From NCBI GenBank assembly GCA_036655715.1, contig JAVVPO010000002.1, positions 1 through 64,000 of the forward strand: a DNA stretch of 64,000 nucleotides, read 5' to 3'. The notes beneath the pieces were generated by a model. That model was not told the origin of the DNA. It saw only the letters and a program-made list of their open reading frames with translations, and searched no databases. A program made the translations under genes and the position numbers. Source of the stretch: JAVVPO01 sp036655715 (GTDB lineage: Bacteria; Bacillota; Clostridia; Lachnospirales; Cellulosilyticaceae). Below are positions 24,820-33,506 of this stretch, in pieces (the stretch's first letter is position 1; each line of letters starts with the position of its first letter).

Positions 24820-24884
24820 AACTCTAAAAAGGAATGGTAAGCTTTAAATAAGAAGAATAATATATGGGCTTTAAGGAGATAATT

Positions 24885-25502
24885 ATGCAAAGTGAAGGAT
24901 TAAAGATTATTTTATCTGGTCCATCAGGTTCAGGAAAAGGAACAATTGTAAAGGAACTTATTAAAGAAAGTAACTTTGTTGTTTCTATATCTGCAACAAC
25001 CAGAGGTCCAAGAGTCGGTGAAGAACATGGCGTACACTATTTCTTCAGAGAAAAAGAAGAATTTGAAGAAATGATTGCAAAGGAAGAGCTACTAGAGTAT
25101 GCTAACTTCTGTGGAAATTATTATGGCACACCGAAATCTTTTATTGATGAAACGATTAAAGATGGAACAGATGTTATATTAGAGATAGAGGTACAAGGGG
25201 CACTTCAAGTTAAAGAAGTTTATCCGGAAGCTATTTTCATCTTTATTATGCCGCCAACTTTTGAAGAACTTAAAAAAAGACTTGTTGGCAGAAATACAGA
25301 AACACCAGAGGTTATAAAGAAGCGTCTTGCAAGAGCTGAAGATGAACTCTTGCATTATAAAGAGTATGACTATATAGTAGTTAATGAAACGATTGAAGAA
25401 GCGGCAACGCAAATCAAAGAAATTGTAAAAGCAGAAAAACTAAAAAGCTATAGGTATAAACAATATATACAAGATATGCTAAATTCTAAAGGAGGCAATT
25501 AA
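24885..25502 (+). CDS. gmk: Guanylate kinase
   Basis: A 205-residue enzyme that phosphorylates GMP to GDP with ATP. The P-loop is LSGPSGSGKGTI; the GMP-binding loop follows (ATTRGPRVGEEHGVHYFF), then EIEVQGA and the lid (NTETPEVIKKRLARAE). The ATG at 24885 is preferred because AAGGAGATAATT lies just before it; an in-frame ATG at 24864 has none. The rpoZ gene follows with a two-base gap. Confidence 0.95.
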   Translation: MQSEGLKIILSGPSGSGKGTIVKELIKESNFVVSISATTRGPRVGEEHGVHYFFREKEEFEEMIAKEELLEYANFCGNYYGTPKSFIDETIKDGTDVILEIEVQGALQVKEVYPEAIFIFIMPPTFEELKKRLVGRNTETPEVIKKRLARAEDELLHYKEYDYIVVNETIEEAATQIKEIVKAEKLKSYRYKQYIQDMLNSKGGN

Positions 25503-25504
25503 AA

Positions 25505-25810
25505 ATGTTACAACCATCTTATACACAACTTATGAAAAAATTAAATGCTGATGCAGAAGAAACAGTGGTAACAAGTAGATATTCAATCGTTATTGCAACA
25601 GCAAGAAGAGCAAGACAAATTATCGATATCGTTAATCTTGAAGCAAATGCAAAAGCAGATAAAACAGGTGCTACACAAGTTGATCCAATGAGACTTAAGG
25701 AAGCCGCAGAACTGAATGAAATGTTAAAAACTAGAAAACCAACATCTATCGCTGTAGACGAACTTTACACTGGTAAGATTACAATGAAAGAACAAATTAT
25801 TGAAGGATAA
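25505..25810 (+). CDS. rpoZ: DNA-directed RNA polymerase omega subunit
   Basis: A 101-residue small RNA polymerase subunit. Typical features are the start LQPSYTQLM, the helical core TSRYSIVIATARRARQI, and the later KPTSIAVDELYTGKI. It helps assemble and stabilise the beta-prime subunit. AAGGAGG lies before the ATG, overlapping the end of gmk. The stop codon lies in a hairpin at 25803-25837. Confidence 0.94.
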   Translation: MLQPSYTQLMKKLNADAEETVVTSRYSIVIATARRARQIIDIVNLEANAKADKTGATQVDPMRLKEAAELNEMLKTRKPTSIAVDELYTGKITMKEQIIEG

Positions 25811-25837
25811 ATAAGTGGATTCCACTTATTTATCCTT
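25803..25837 (+). terminator. Hairpin after rpoZ
   Basis: A perfect 16-base stem (25803-25818 with 25822-25837) with a three-base loop includes the rpoZ stop codon. There is no strong T-run, so it may act as a partial terminator or an RNA stability element before priA. Confidence 0.65.
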
Positions 25838-25865
25838 TACTGATATTTAAAGAATGGGGCATAAT

Positions 25866-28118
25866 ATGTGTAAGTATGCACAAGTAGTTATCGAATTTGC
25901 TACGGCAAAACAAATAGATAGATTTTTTACTTACAAAATAGATGATGCTTTAAAAGATAAAGTAGTAGTAGGTTGTAGAGTGAAGGTGCCCTTTGGAAAA
26001 GGTAATAAGTATCAAATAGGCTATGTGGTGCATCTACTAGAAGCGGTACTAGATGAAGGCTACAAAATCAAATCTATTTTAGATACTGTAGATGAAGGGC
26101 CTATTCTCTCCGAAGAACAACTGGATGTAGCTAGATTTATTACTGAGTATTATGGATCAAGTTTTGCGGCAAGCATTGGTGCTATTTTACCACCAGGTTT
26201 AACTGAAAAACCTCTGAAATATGAAAAAAGTTTTAGTGATTATATAGAAACCAATCAAGATAGAGAAAGTATAGGACACTATATTTTTCAAAATAGCCAT
26301 AAGAAAACCTTTGCTAAGCAAAAGCAGATTTTGGAGTGTATTTTGTTAAATGGCAAGGCTACCCTGGATGAATTAAGTGATTGCATAGGTTCTTGTAGTT
26401 CAAGTGTGAATACACTGATTAAGAATGGTTTACTTAAAAAACAAAGATATTATGATGAAATCATAGCAGATACTATTTCTCATGAAAAGTTTAAGCAGCT
26501 TAATGAAGAACAACAGATAGCTTATGATCAGATGCTAGCATATATTAAGAATGATGAGTATCAAACTATTTTGTTACAAGGAGTAACTGGTAGTGGTAAA
26601 ACAGAAATTTTTCTATATACTATTAAAGATGTACTTGAAAAAGGTGGAGCAGCTATTGTGTTGGTGCCGGAAATTGCCTTAACTAGACAAACGGTAAATC
26701 GTTTTAAAGAAAGGTTTGGAAATGCAGTAGCACTTACTCATAGCCGAATGACACCTAAAGAACGTCAGAACTTATATATGAAAGCTAGAGCGGGGGACAT
26801 ATCTATTATAATAGGCCCGCGTAGTGCAGTTTTTGCACCGCTTAAGAATCTTAAGCTAATTGTAGTAGATGAAGAGCATGAAACCACTTATAAGTCAGAG
26901 ACAACACCTAAATATAATGCAGTACAAGTGGCAAAAATGCGGATGCAAAGAACTGGTGGGATTGTCATACTAGCTTCAGCTACACCAAGCTTGGAAACCT
27001 ATTATGAAGCTACTAAGGGTGAGATTAAATTAGCTACTTTGAAAAATAGAGTAGGTAATGCAGTTTTACCAAGTATAGAGGTAGTGGATATGCGAATAGA
27101 ACTGCAACAAGGTAACAATAGTCCCATTAGTAGAGTTTTATACGTAGCGATAAAAACTACTCTTGAACAAGGTAACCAAGTTATGTTACTGTTAAATAGA
27201 AGAGGACATTCAACGTTTATCAATTGTAGGAACTGTGGTTTTGTTGTTAAGTGTAAACATTGTGATATTGCTATGACTTACCATATGAGAAGCAAAAGTT
27301 TAGAATGTCATTATTGTGGGAGCAAACAGGTCATTCCTGAGATATGCCCAAGTTGTGGAAGTAAACATATTAGGTTCTTTGGAAATGGGACGGAAAAGAT
27401 AGAAGAATATTTAACTAATCATTTTTTAGACTATGGTGTGGGTCGAATGGATTTTGAAACAACATCTGGGAAAGATGGCCATAGCAAGATACTAGAAGCT
27501 TTTAATAACCGTGAAATTAATGTACTTGTAGGGACTCAGATGATTTCTAAAGGGCATGATTTTCCAAATGTTACTTTAGTAGGGATACTGGCGGCAGATA
27601 TGTCTCTTTATATGGAGGATTTTAGAAGCGATGAGAGAACCTTTCAACTTTTAACTCAGACACTTGGTAGAGCAGGTAGAGGGGATAAAAGGGGGAATGT
27701 TGTTATTCAAACTTATAATCCAGAACATAGAGTCATTGAAAGAGTCAAGTATTTTGAATCAGAACAGTTTTATGAAGAAGAATTAGCAAGTAGGCAGTTA
27801 ATGGGATATCCACCATTTAGTCATTTATTTTCATTACTTATTAGCGGAAGAGATGAGCAAGAAGTTATTCAGAAAGCACATATGCTGTCGGCTTATTACC
27901 AATACTATAACAAGAAAAAGATGTTTAAAATTATAGGACCTGTACCAGCCGTTATTAGTAAAGTAGCTGATGAGTATAGGTGGAAGATTATTATCATGGG
28001 TGAGGAACGAGAAAAAGTTCTTATTTATGGTAAGTTTTGCCTAGAAAAATTCATAAAAAGAGAATTAACAGATCGAATCAGAATAAGCTGGGATATTGAC
28101 CCGCGGACGATGATTTAA
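25866..28118 (+). CDS. priA: Primosomal replication restart helicase PriA
   Basis: About 750 residues. The N-terminal DNA-binding domain is followed by the helicase core with Walker A GVTGSGKTEIF, the DEEH box VVDEEHETTYKS, and LASATPSLET. A zinc-binding insertion has four CxxC pairs (CRNCG, CKHCD, CHYCG, CPSCG). PriA reloads the replisome at stalled forks. The ATG at 25866 has a weak GGGG ribosome site; an ATG at 25854 is also in frame. The coaBC gene, common between rpoZ and priA in Bacillus, is missing here. Confidence 0.95.
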   Translation: MCKYAQVVIEFATAKQIDRFFTYKIDDALKDKVVVGCRVKVPFGKGNKYQIGYVVHLLEAVLDEGYKIKSILDTVDEGPILSEEQLDVARFITEYYGSSFAASIGAILPPGLTEKPLKYEKSFSDYIETNQDRESIGHYIFQNSHKKTFAKQKQILECILLNGKATLDELSDCIGSCSSSVNTLIKNGLLKKQRYYDEIIADTISHEKFKQLNEEQQIAYDQMLAYIKNDEYQTILLQGVTGSGKTEIFLYTIKDVLEKGGAAIVLVPEIALTRQTVNRFKERFGNAVALTHSRMTPKERQNLYMKARAGDISIIIGPRSAVFAPLKNLKLIVVDEEHETTYKSETTPKYNAVQVAKMRMQRTGGIVILASATPSLETYYEATKGEIKLATLKNRVGNAVLPSIEVVDMRIELQQGNNSPISRVLYVAIKTTLEQGNQVMLLLNRRGHSTFINCRNCGFVVKCKHCDIAMTYHMRSKSLECHYCGSKQVIPEICPSCGSKHIRFFGNGTEKIEEYLTNHFLDYGVGRMDFETTSGKDGHSKILEAFNNREINVLVGTQMISKGHDFPNVTLVGILAADMSLYMEDFRSDERTFQLLTQTLGRAGRGDKRGNVVIQTYNPEHRVIERVKYFESEQFYEEELASRQLMGYPPFSHLFSLLISGRDEQEVIQKAHMLSAYYQYYNKKKMFKIIGPVPAVISKVADEYRWKIIIMGEEREKVLIYGKFCLEKFIKRELTDRIRISWDIDPRTMI

Positions 28119-28142
28119 TTTAAAAATAAGAGGAGGCGTAGC

Positions 28143-28613
28143 ATGGCTACAAGAACAATAAGAACACAGCAAGAAGATATACTTAGAAAGACATCAAAAG
28201 AAGTGAAAAAATTTGATGAAAGTTTATGGGCACTATTAGATGATATGGCAGATACAATGTATGAAGCGGACGGAGTAGGTCTTGCAGCGCCACAAATAGG
28301 GCTTCTTAAAAAAATATTTATTATTGACATAGGAGAGGGATTGATTGAGTTTATTAATCCAGAAGTTTTAAGTGTAGATGGCGAGCAGTTTGGTGAAGAA
28401 GGATGTCTTAGTGTACCTAAAAAATACGGGCAAGTAAGAAGGTCAAATGTAGTTAAAATGAAAGCTCAAAATAGAGAGGGTAACTGGTTTGAAATAGAAG
28501 GTGAAGAACTTATGGCAAGAGCTATGCTTCATGAAAATGATCACTTAGAGGGTAAACTTTTTGTTGACCTAGTAGAAGGTGACTTAGTAGACATGTCAGA
28601 GGACATGGAATAA
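28143..28613 (+). CDS. def: Peptide deformylase
   Basis: A 156-residue iron- or zinc-dependent enzyme that removes the formyl group from new proteins. All three motifs are present: GVGLAAPQIG, EEGCLSVP (metal-binding cysteine) and HENDHLEG (metal-binding histidines and catalytic glutamate). GAGGAGG lies before the ATG. It is followed by fmt, the enzyme that adds the same formyl group to the initiator tRNA, an arrangement widely conserved. Confidence 0.96.
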   Translation: MATRTIRTQQEDILRKTSKEVKKFDESLWALLDDMADTMYEADGVGLAAPQIGLLKKIFIIDIGEGLIEFINPEVLSVDGEQFGEEGCLSVPKKYGQVRRSNVVKMKAQNREGNWFEIEGEELMARAMLHENDHLEGKLFVDLVEGDLVDMSEDME

Positions 28614-28645
28614 GGGATTAAAGCAAGTTAGTCTAGGAGGAAATT

Positions 28646-29581
28646 ATGAATATAGTTTTTATGGGAACACCCGATTTTGCAGTGCCACCACTGCAAATGT
28701 TAATAGATGAAGGACATGAAATTAGTCTTGTAGTAACACAGCCTGATAGACCAAAAGGTAGAGGCAAAAAAGATAATATGTCTGCAGTAAAAGAATTGGC
28801 ACTTAAGTATGACTTGCCAGTTAACCAGCCAGAACGTGTAAAAAATGATGAAGAATTTTATAAACACATAAAAGCTTTAAACCCAGATCTTATAATAGTA
28901 GTAGCCTTCGGTCAGATTTTGCCTGAAAGTATACTTGAAATTCCAAGACTTGGATGTATTAATATCCATGGGTCTCTTCTTCCTAAATATAGAGGAGCAG
29001 GTCCGATTCAATGGTCTGTTATCAATCAAGAAGAAGTGAGCGGCGTAACCATTATGTATATGGATAAAGGAATGGACACTGGAGATATGCTATACAAAAA
29101 AGAAATAGCATTAGCACCAAAAGAAACTTCTGAGACGCTCTATGATAAAATGAGAATAATAGGTGCAGATGCGCTAAAAGAAGCTATGCCATTAATTATT
29201 AGCGGCGGAGTAGGTAGAGAAAAACAAGATGATACTAAAGCAACGTATGCGCCGCCAATTAGTAAGTCATTAGGTGAAGTAGACTTTAGTAAATCAGCAA
29301 AAGAAATAGATGCCTTAATAAGGGGTCTTAATCCATGGCCAGTAGCTTATACTTATTACGATAATCAATGTATGAAAGTATGGGACGTGGATGTCATTGC
29401 TGAAAACTCTACTTATGCGAGTGGAACAATTGTTAAAGTAGCTAAGGAAGGTTTGTATGTACAAACTGGAGAAGGTCAATTATGTATTAGTGAAATTCAA
29501 GCGCCTAATAAAAAAAGAATGGCAGTTTCAGAGTATATTAAAGGGCACACAATCTTAGAAGGTCAGATTCTAGGAAGATAA
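28646..29581 (+). CDS. fmt: Methionyl-tRNA formyltransferase
   Basis: A 311-residue enzyme that formylates initiator Met-tRNA using 10-formyl-tetrahydrofolate. The start NIVFMGTPDFAVPPLQ, the folate-site motif INIHGSLLPKYRGAGPIQW and the GDMLYKKEI segment are present, followed by the C-terminal OB-like domain. AGGAGG lies before the ATG. The length is standard. Confidence 0.96.
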   Translation: MNIVFMGTPDFAVPPLQMLIDEGHEISLVVTQPDRPKGRGKKDNMSAVKELALKYDLPVNQPERVKNDEEFYKHIKALNPDLIIVVAFGQILPESILEIPRLGCINIHGSLLPKYRGAGPIQWSVINQEEVSGVTIMYMDKGMDTGDMLYKKEIALAPKETSETLYDKMRIIGADALKEAMPLIISGGVGREKQDDTKATYAPPISKSLGEVDFSKSAKEIDALIRGLNPWPVAYTYYDNQCMKVWDVDVIAENSTYASGTIVKVAKEGLYVQTGEGQLCISEIQAPNKKRMAVSEYIKGHTILEGQILGR

Positions 29582-29601
29582 TGATGTGAGGAGTGGATAG
29601 T

Positions 29602-30297
29602 ATGTATTATGGTATGAGTTATGATCCAGTACAAATGCTGATTTTAATTATAAGTATGGCTATAACTGGATATGCAAGTATGAAAGTTAAGGGTGCTTTT
29701 GAAAAGTATTCTAGAGTAAGATGTTTATCTGGATATACAGGAGAAGAGACTGCTAGACGTATACTTATGATTAACAATCTAGGTTCTGTAGGTATTAAGC
29801 CTATAAACGGATCTATGACAGATCATTATAATCCACTTACCAAAGAGGTATCTTTATCTCAGACGGTTTATGGAGCAAATACAATCTCGGCTATTAGTGT
29901 GGCGGCCCATGAAGTAGGTCATGCTATTCAAGATGCTACAGGTTATGGATTTCTCAAGTTTAGACATAAAATATACCCGATTACAAACTTTGCAAGTCAG
30001 CTATCTATTCCAATTATTTTGGCAGGACTTATTTTTAGCACAGAGTTAATTACAGTTGGTATTGCATTATTTGCATTTACAACAATGTTTACTTTGGTAA
30101 CACTTCCGGTAGAATTCAATGCTTCTTCTAGAGCTATAGCAGCTTTATCAGGTAGTGGAATTCTTTCTCCAGAGGAGTTAGATGGAGCAAAAGAAGTGCT
30201 TAATGCAGCAGCACTTACATACGTAGCGGCAGCGGCATCTTCAATATTGATGTTATTAAGACTCGTAATGCTTTTTGGAAATAGAAATAGAGATTAA
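29602..30297 (+). CDS. Zinc metallopeptidase, YugP-like (Zn_peptidase_2)
   Basis: A 231-residue membrane protein. The zinc motif AAHEVGHAIQDATGY lies near residue 103, flanked by an N-terminal helix and two to three C-terminal hydrophobic segments. Family PF04298 proteins are widespread in Firmicutes between fmt and rsmB; their substrate is not established. Start 29602 is chosen for GAGGAG eight bases upstream; an in-frame GTG at 29593 is possible. Confidence 0.88.
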   Translation: MYYGMSYDPVQMLILIISMAITGYASMKVKGAFEKYSRVRCLSGYTGEETARRILMINNLGSVGIKPINGSMTDHYNPLTKEVSLSQTVYGANTISAISVAAHEVGHAIQDATGYGFLKFRHKIYPITNFASQLSIPIILAGLIFSTELITVGIALFAFTTMFTLVTLPVEFNASSRAIAALSGSGILSPEELDGAKEVLNAAALTYVAAAASSILMLLRLVMLFGNRNRD

Positions 30298-30300
30298 ATG

Positions 30301-30324
30301 AAAGGCGCTAGTTTAGCGTCTTTT
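30301..30324 (+). terminator. Small terminator-like hairpin before rsmB
   Basis: GGCGCTA pairs with TAGCGTC (one G-U pair), followed by four Ts, directly after the metallopeptidase gene. It probably gives partial termination within the cluster. Confidence 0.6.
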
Positions 30325-30361
30325 CCGTTATAAAAATATATTTATTTAAGTGAGGACAAAT

Positions 30362-31705
30362 ATGAAAAGTACAAGAGAGCATATAGCAGATATATTAACA
30401 AATATAGAAAAAGAGCAAAGCTACATGCAATTAGTATTAAAAGCTGAGCTAGAAAATTTTGAAGTAAAAGATAGAGCGTTTATAAATGAAATTATTTATG
30501 GAACTATTAAATATAGAATAACTATTGATTACATTATTAACCAATTTTCTAAAACACCTATTAACAAAATGAAACCATTTATTAGAAGTGTCATGCGTAT
30601 GAGTGTTTATCAAATTATGTATTTAGATAAAGTACCTGCATCAGCGGCTATCAATGAAGCTGTAAAAATTGTGCATAGAAGAAAAATGAGTAATTTATCA
30701 GGATTTATAAATGGTGTATTAAGAAACATTGATAGAAATAAAGAGAGTATTGTCTATCCGGATGATTCTAAAAATCCTATAAGTCACTTATCTGTTATCT
30801 ATTCTGTTCCTGAATGGTTACTAGAAATGTGGACGCAGGATTATGGGATAGAGGTGACAAAACGTATTTGTGAATCTCTTAATGAAAGAGCAAAGGTATG
30901 TATTCGTATTAATAGCTTAGTAGCTACAAAAGAAGAAGTACTAGCAGAGCTTAAGGAGTTAGGTATAGACAGTGAAACGGGGGAGCTATTACCTGGTGAA
31001 AGTATGTATATAACAGGAGCTACATCTATTGCTCAAATGGATTCTTTTAAGCAAGGTAAATGGGCTGTACAAGATGAAAGTGCAACATTAGTGGGACATG
31101 TAGTAGATCCTAAAGCAGGAGAAATAGTGTTAGATATGTGTAGCGCACCAGGTGGTAAATCAACTCATATGGCAATGCTCATGCAAAATAAAGGAATGAT
31201 TATGAGCGCAGATGTCCACGAACATAAGATGGAGATTATACAAAAGAATGCCAAGAGGTTAGGTGTAGAAATTATAGAGCCTGTTTTACAAGATGGTACA
31301 AAGATAAATGAAGCATGGAAAGAAAAATTCGATAAAGTACTTTTAGATGCACCTTGTTCAGGTCTTGGTATTATAAAAAGAAAGCCTGACATTAGATATA
31401 GTAAAACTTTAGAAGATGTAAAAGCAATAGCGCAGTTACAAGAAAAACTTCTAGAAAATGCAGTTTGCTACCTAAAGCAAGATGGAATTTTAGTTTATAG
31501 TACTTGTACGATATCAAAACAAGAAAATGAGGGTATAATTAAATGTGCCGTTGAAAAATTAGGATTAGAACTAGATAGCATAGAAGAGTATATGCCAAAT
31601 ATTCTTAAGCCTTATATTGAGAACAAAGCAACGATTCAAATTATGCCTTTTATGGCCAATACAGATGGATTTTTTATAGCTAGATTTAGAAAAAGAGGTA
31701 ATTAA
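30362..31705 (+). CDS. rsmB: 16S rRNA (cytosine-967 C5) methyltransferase
   Basis: About 447 residues. An N-terminal NusB-like RNA-binding domain (1-135) is followed by a Rossmann methyltransferase domain with the SAM site DMCSAPGGKSTHMA and the two catalytic cysteines in LDAPCSGLGI and YSTCTISKQENE. It modifies the small subunit rRNA. The ATG at 30362 has GAGGA upstream, better than the GTG at 30350. Its stop is three bases before rlmN. Confidence 0.95.
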   Translation: MKSTREHIADILTNIEKEQSYMQLVLKAELENFEVKDRAFINEIIYGTIKYRITIDYIINQFSKTPINKMKPFIRSVMRMSVYQIMYLDKVPASAAINEAVKIVHRRKMSNLSGFINGVLRNIDRNKESIVYPDDSKNPISHLSVIYSVPEWLLEMWTQDYGIEVTKRICESLNERAKVCIRINSLVATKEEVLAELKELGIDSETGELLPGESMYITGATSIAQMDSFKQGKWAVQDESATLVGHVVDPKAGEIVLDMCSAPGGKSTHMAMLMQNKGMIMSADVHEHKMEIIQKNAKRLGVEIIEPVLQDGTKINEAWKEKFDKVLLDAPCSGLGIIKRKPDIRYSKTLEDVKAIAQLQEKLLENAVCYLKQDGILVYSTCTISKQENEGIIKCAVEKLGLELDSIEEYMPNILKPYIENKATIQIMPFMANTDGFFIARFRKRGN

Positions 31706-31707
31706 GG

Positions 31708-32745
31708 ATGTCAGATATTATTAGTAAAAACTTAGAAGAGCTAGAGGTATTAGTAGCTGAATATAAACAAAGCAAATTTAGGGCAAAACAACTTTTTGAG
31801 TGGATTCATAGTAAGATGGAATGGGATTACGATAAAATGACCAATCTTCCAGCTGATTTTAAAGAAAAATTAAAAGAAGATTGGCCACTAAATAGTATGA
31901 AAATTCTAGAAAAATATGAATCTCAGATAGATGGGACAATAAAATACTTGTTTGAACTAGAAGATTCCCATATAATAGAAAGTGTTTTAATGAGATATAA
32001 ACATGGTAATTCTATTTGTATATCTTCACAAGTTGGTTGTAAGATGGGGTGTAAATTCTGTGCTTCAACACTTGAGGGGCTTGTTAGAAATCTAAAGATA
32101 TCTGAAATGTTAGGTCAAATATATTTTGTAGCTAGAGACATAGGTGAGAGAATTTCCAATATCGTTATTATGGGTAGCGGAGAACCTCTAGAATATTTAG
32201 ATATTACTACAGGATTTGTGCAGATGATTAACCATCCAAAAGGTCAAAATATTGGGCAAAGACATATTACGGTATCTACATGTGGATTAGTGCCTAGAAT
32301 TTACGAACTAGCTGATATGGATATGCAAATTACATTAGCTATCTCATTACATGCAACAACAGATGAAAAAAGACAACAAATAATGCCTATTGCTTATAAA
32401 TATACAATTAAAGAAATATTACAAGCATGTAAGTATTATACAGACAAGACAGGCAGAAGAATTACTTTCGAATATGCCCTTATTGCAGGAAAAAATGATA
32501 CTAAAGAAGATGCATTAGAACTTTATGGTTTATTAAGAGGTTCATTATGTCATGTTAATCTTATACCTATTAATAAGATAGAAGAAAGAAGTTTTGAAAG
32601 TGGTACGCAAGAAAGTATAGAAAATTTTGCTAAATTATTAAAATCTTATCATATAGAGACGACTGTACGTAGAAAATTAGGCTCGGATATAGATGCAGCA
32701 TGTGGACAATTAAGGCGTAGGTATCTCAAAAAAAGAGGTGAATAA
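31708..32745 (+). CDS. rlmN: 23S rRNA / tRNA adenine C2 methyltransferase (radical SAM)
   Basis: A 345-residue radical-SAM enzyme. The Fe-S motif is QVGCKMGCKFCAST (CxxxCxxC). A GSGEPLEY segment binds SAM, and the conserved C-terminal cysteine lies in DIDAACGQLR. It methylates A2503 of 23S rRNA and position 37 of some tRNAs. Genes rsmB, rlmN, the PP2C phosphatase and the PASTA kinase are nearly contiguous, which implies one transcript. Confidence 0.96.
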   Translation: MSDIISKNLEELEVLVAEYKQSKFRAKQLFEWIHSKMEWDYDKMTNLPADFKEKLKEDWPLNSMKILEKYESQIDGTIKYLFELEDSHIIESVLMRYKHGNSICISSQVGCKMGCKFCASTLEGLVRNLKISEMLGQIYFVARDIGERISNIVIMGSGEPLEYLDITTGFVQMINHPKGQNIGQRHITVSTCGLVPRIYELADMDMQITLAISLHATTDEKRQQIMPIAYKYTIKEILQACKYYTDKTGRRITFEYALIAGKNDTKEDALELYGLLRGSLCHVNLIPINKIEERSFESGTQESIENFAKLLKSYHIETTVRRKLGSDIDAACGQLRRRYLKKRGE

Positions 32746-32747
32746 GC

Positions 32748-33506
32748 ATGATTGCGGTTGGAAAAATTGATATCGGTATAAAACGAACTAGGAATGAAGA
32801 TGGGGTATTTATTTCTAATACCCCTATTGGAGCCTTGCCAAACTTATATATTGTAGCAGATGGTATGGGAGGACATAAAGGAGGAGCAGTAGCTAGTAAA
32901 TTAGCTATAGAAGCTTTTTGTGCCTATATAGAAGCTCACAATAAAATCAAGTTTGATTATGAAGAAGATATACTCAATTTACTTAAAAGAGGCATTGTTC
33001 ATGCCAATTATATTATTTATAGAGAAGCAAATAATCATGAAGAATGTAAAGGTATGGGCACAACACTGACCCTATGTACAGTTATTAATAATAAAATATA
33101 TAGTGCGCATGTAGGCGATACTAGAATTTACCTTGTTAATAATTCGCATATCCGTCAAATGACCATAGATCATTCATTGGTACAAGAAATGGTAGAACAA
33201 GGTTTTATTTTGGAAAGTGAAGTAAAAGAGCACCCCCAAAGACATGTGATTACAAGAGCTGTTGGTACATATGAGAACATTAAAGTTGATACTTTAATTA
33301 GTGAGCTAGAAGGAGTAGAATATATACTTTTGTGTTCTGATGGACTGACTTCTATGATAAGTAATGAAAAAATACAGATGCTTATCTATAGTGAGCAAAA
33401 CAATTTAAATGACATAGTAGAAAGACTTATTGACGCAGCGAATGCTGAAGGTGGGTTAGATAATATAGCCGTAATAATGGGAAAAAGATGTGAGGTGATA
33501 CGATGA
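32748..33506 (+). CDS. stp: PP2C-type serine/threonine phosphatase
   Basis: A 252-residue metal-dependent phosphatase with VADGMGGHKGG, HVGDTRIYLV, LCSDGLTSMI and DNIAVIMGKR, which supply the aspartates for two metal ions. It normally reverses the action of the adjacent PASTA kinase. The two genes overlap by four bases, so translation is probably coupled. Confidence 0.94.
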   Translation: MIAVGKIDIGIKRTRNEDGVFISNTPIGALPNLYIVADGMGGHKGGAVASKLAIEAFCAYIEAHNKIKFDYEEDILNLLKRGIVHANYIIYREANNHEECKGMGTTLTLCTVINNKIYSAHVGDTRIYLVNNSHIRQMTIDHSLVQEMVEQGFILESEVKEHPQRHVITRAVGTYENIKVDTLISELEGVEYILLCSDGLTSMISNEKIQMLIYSEQNNLNDIVERLIDAANAEGGLDNIAVIMGKRCEVIR

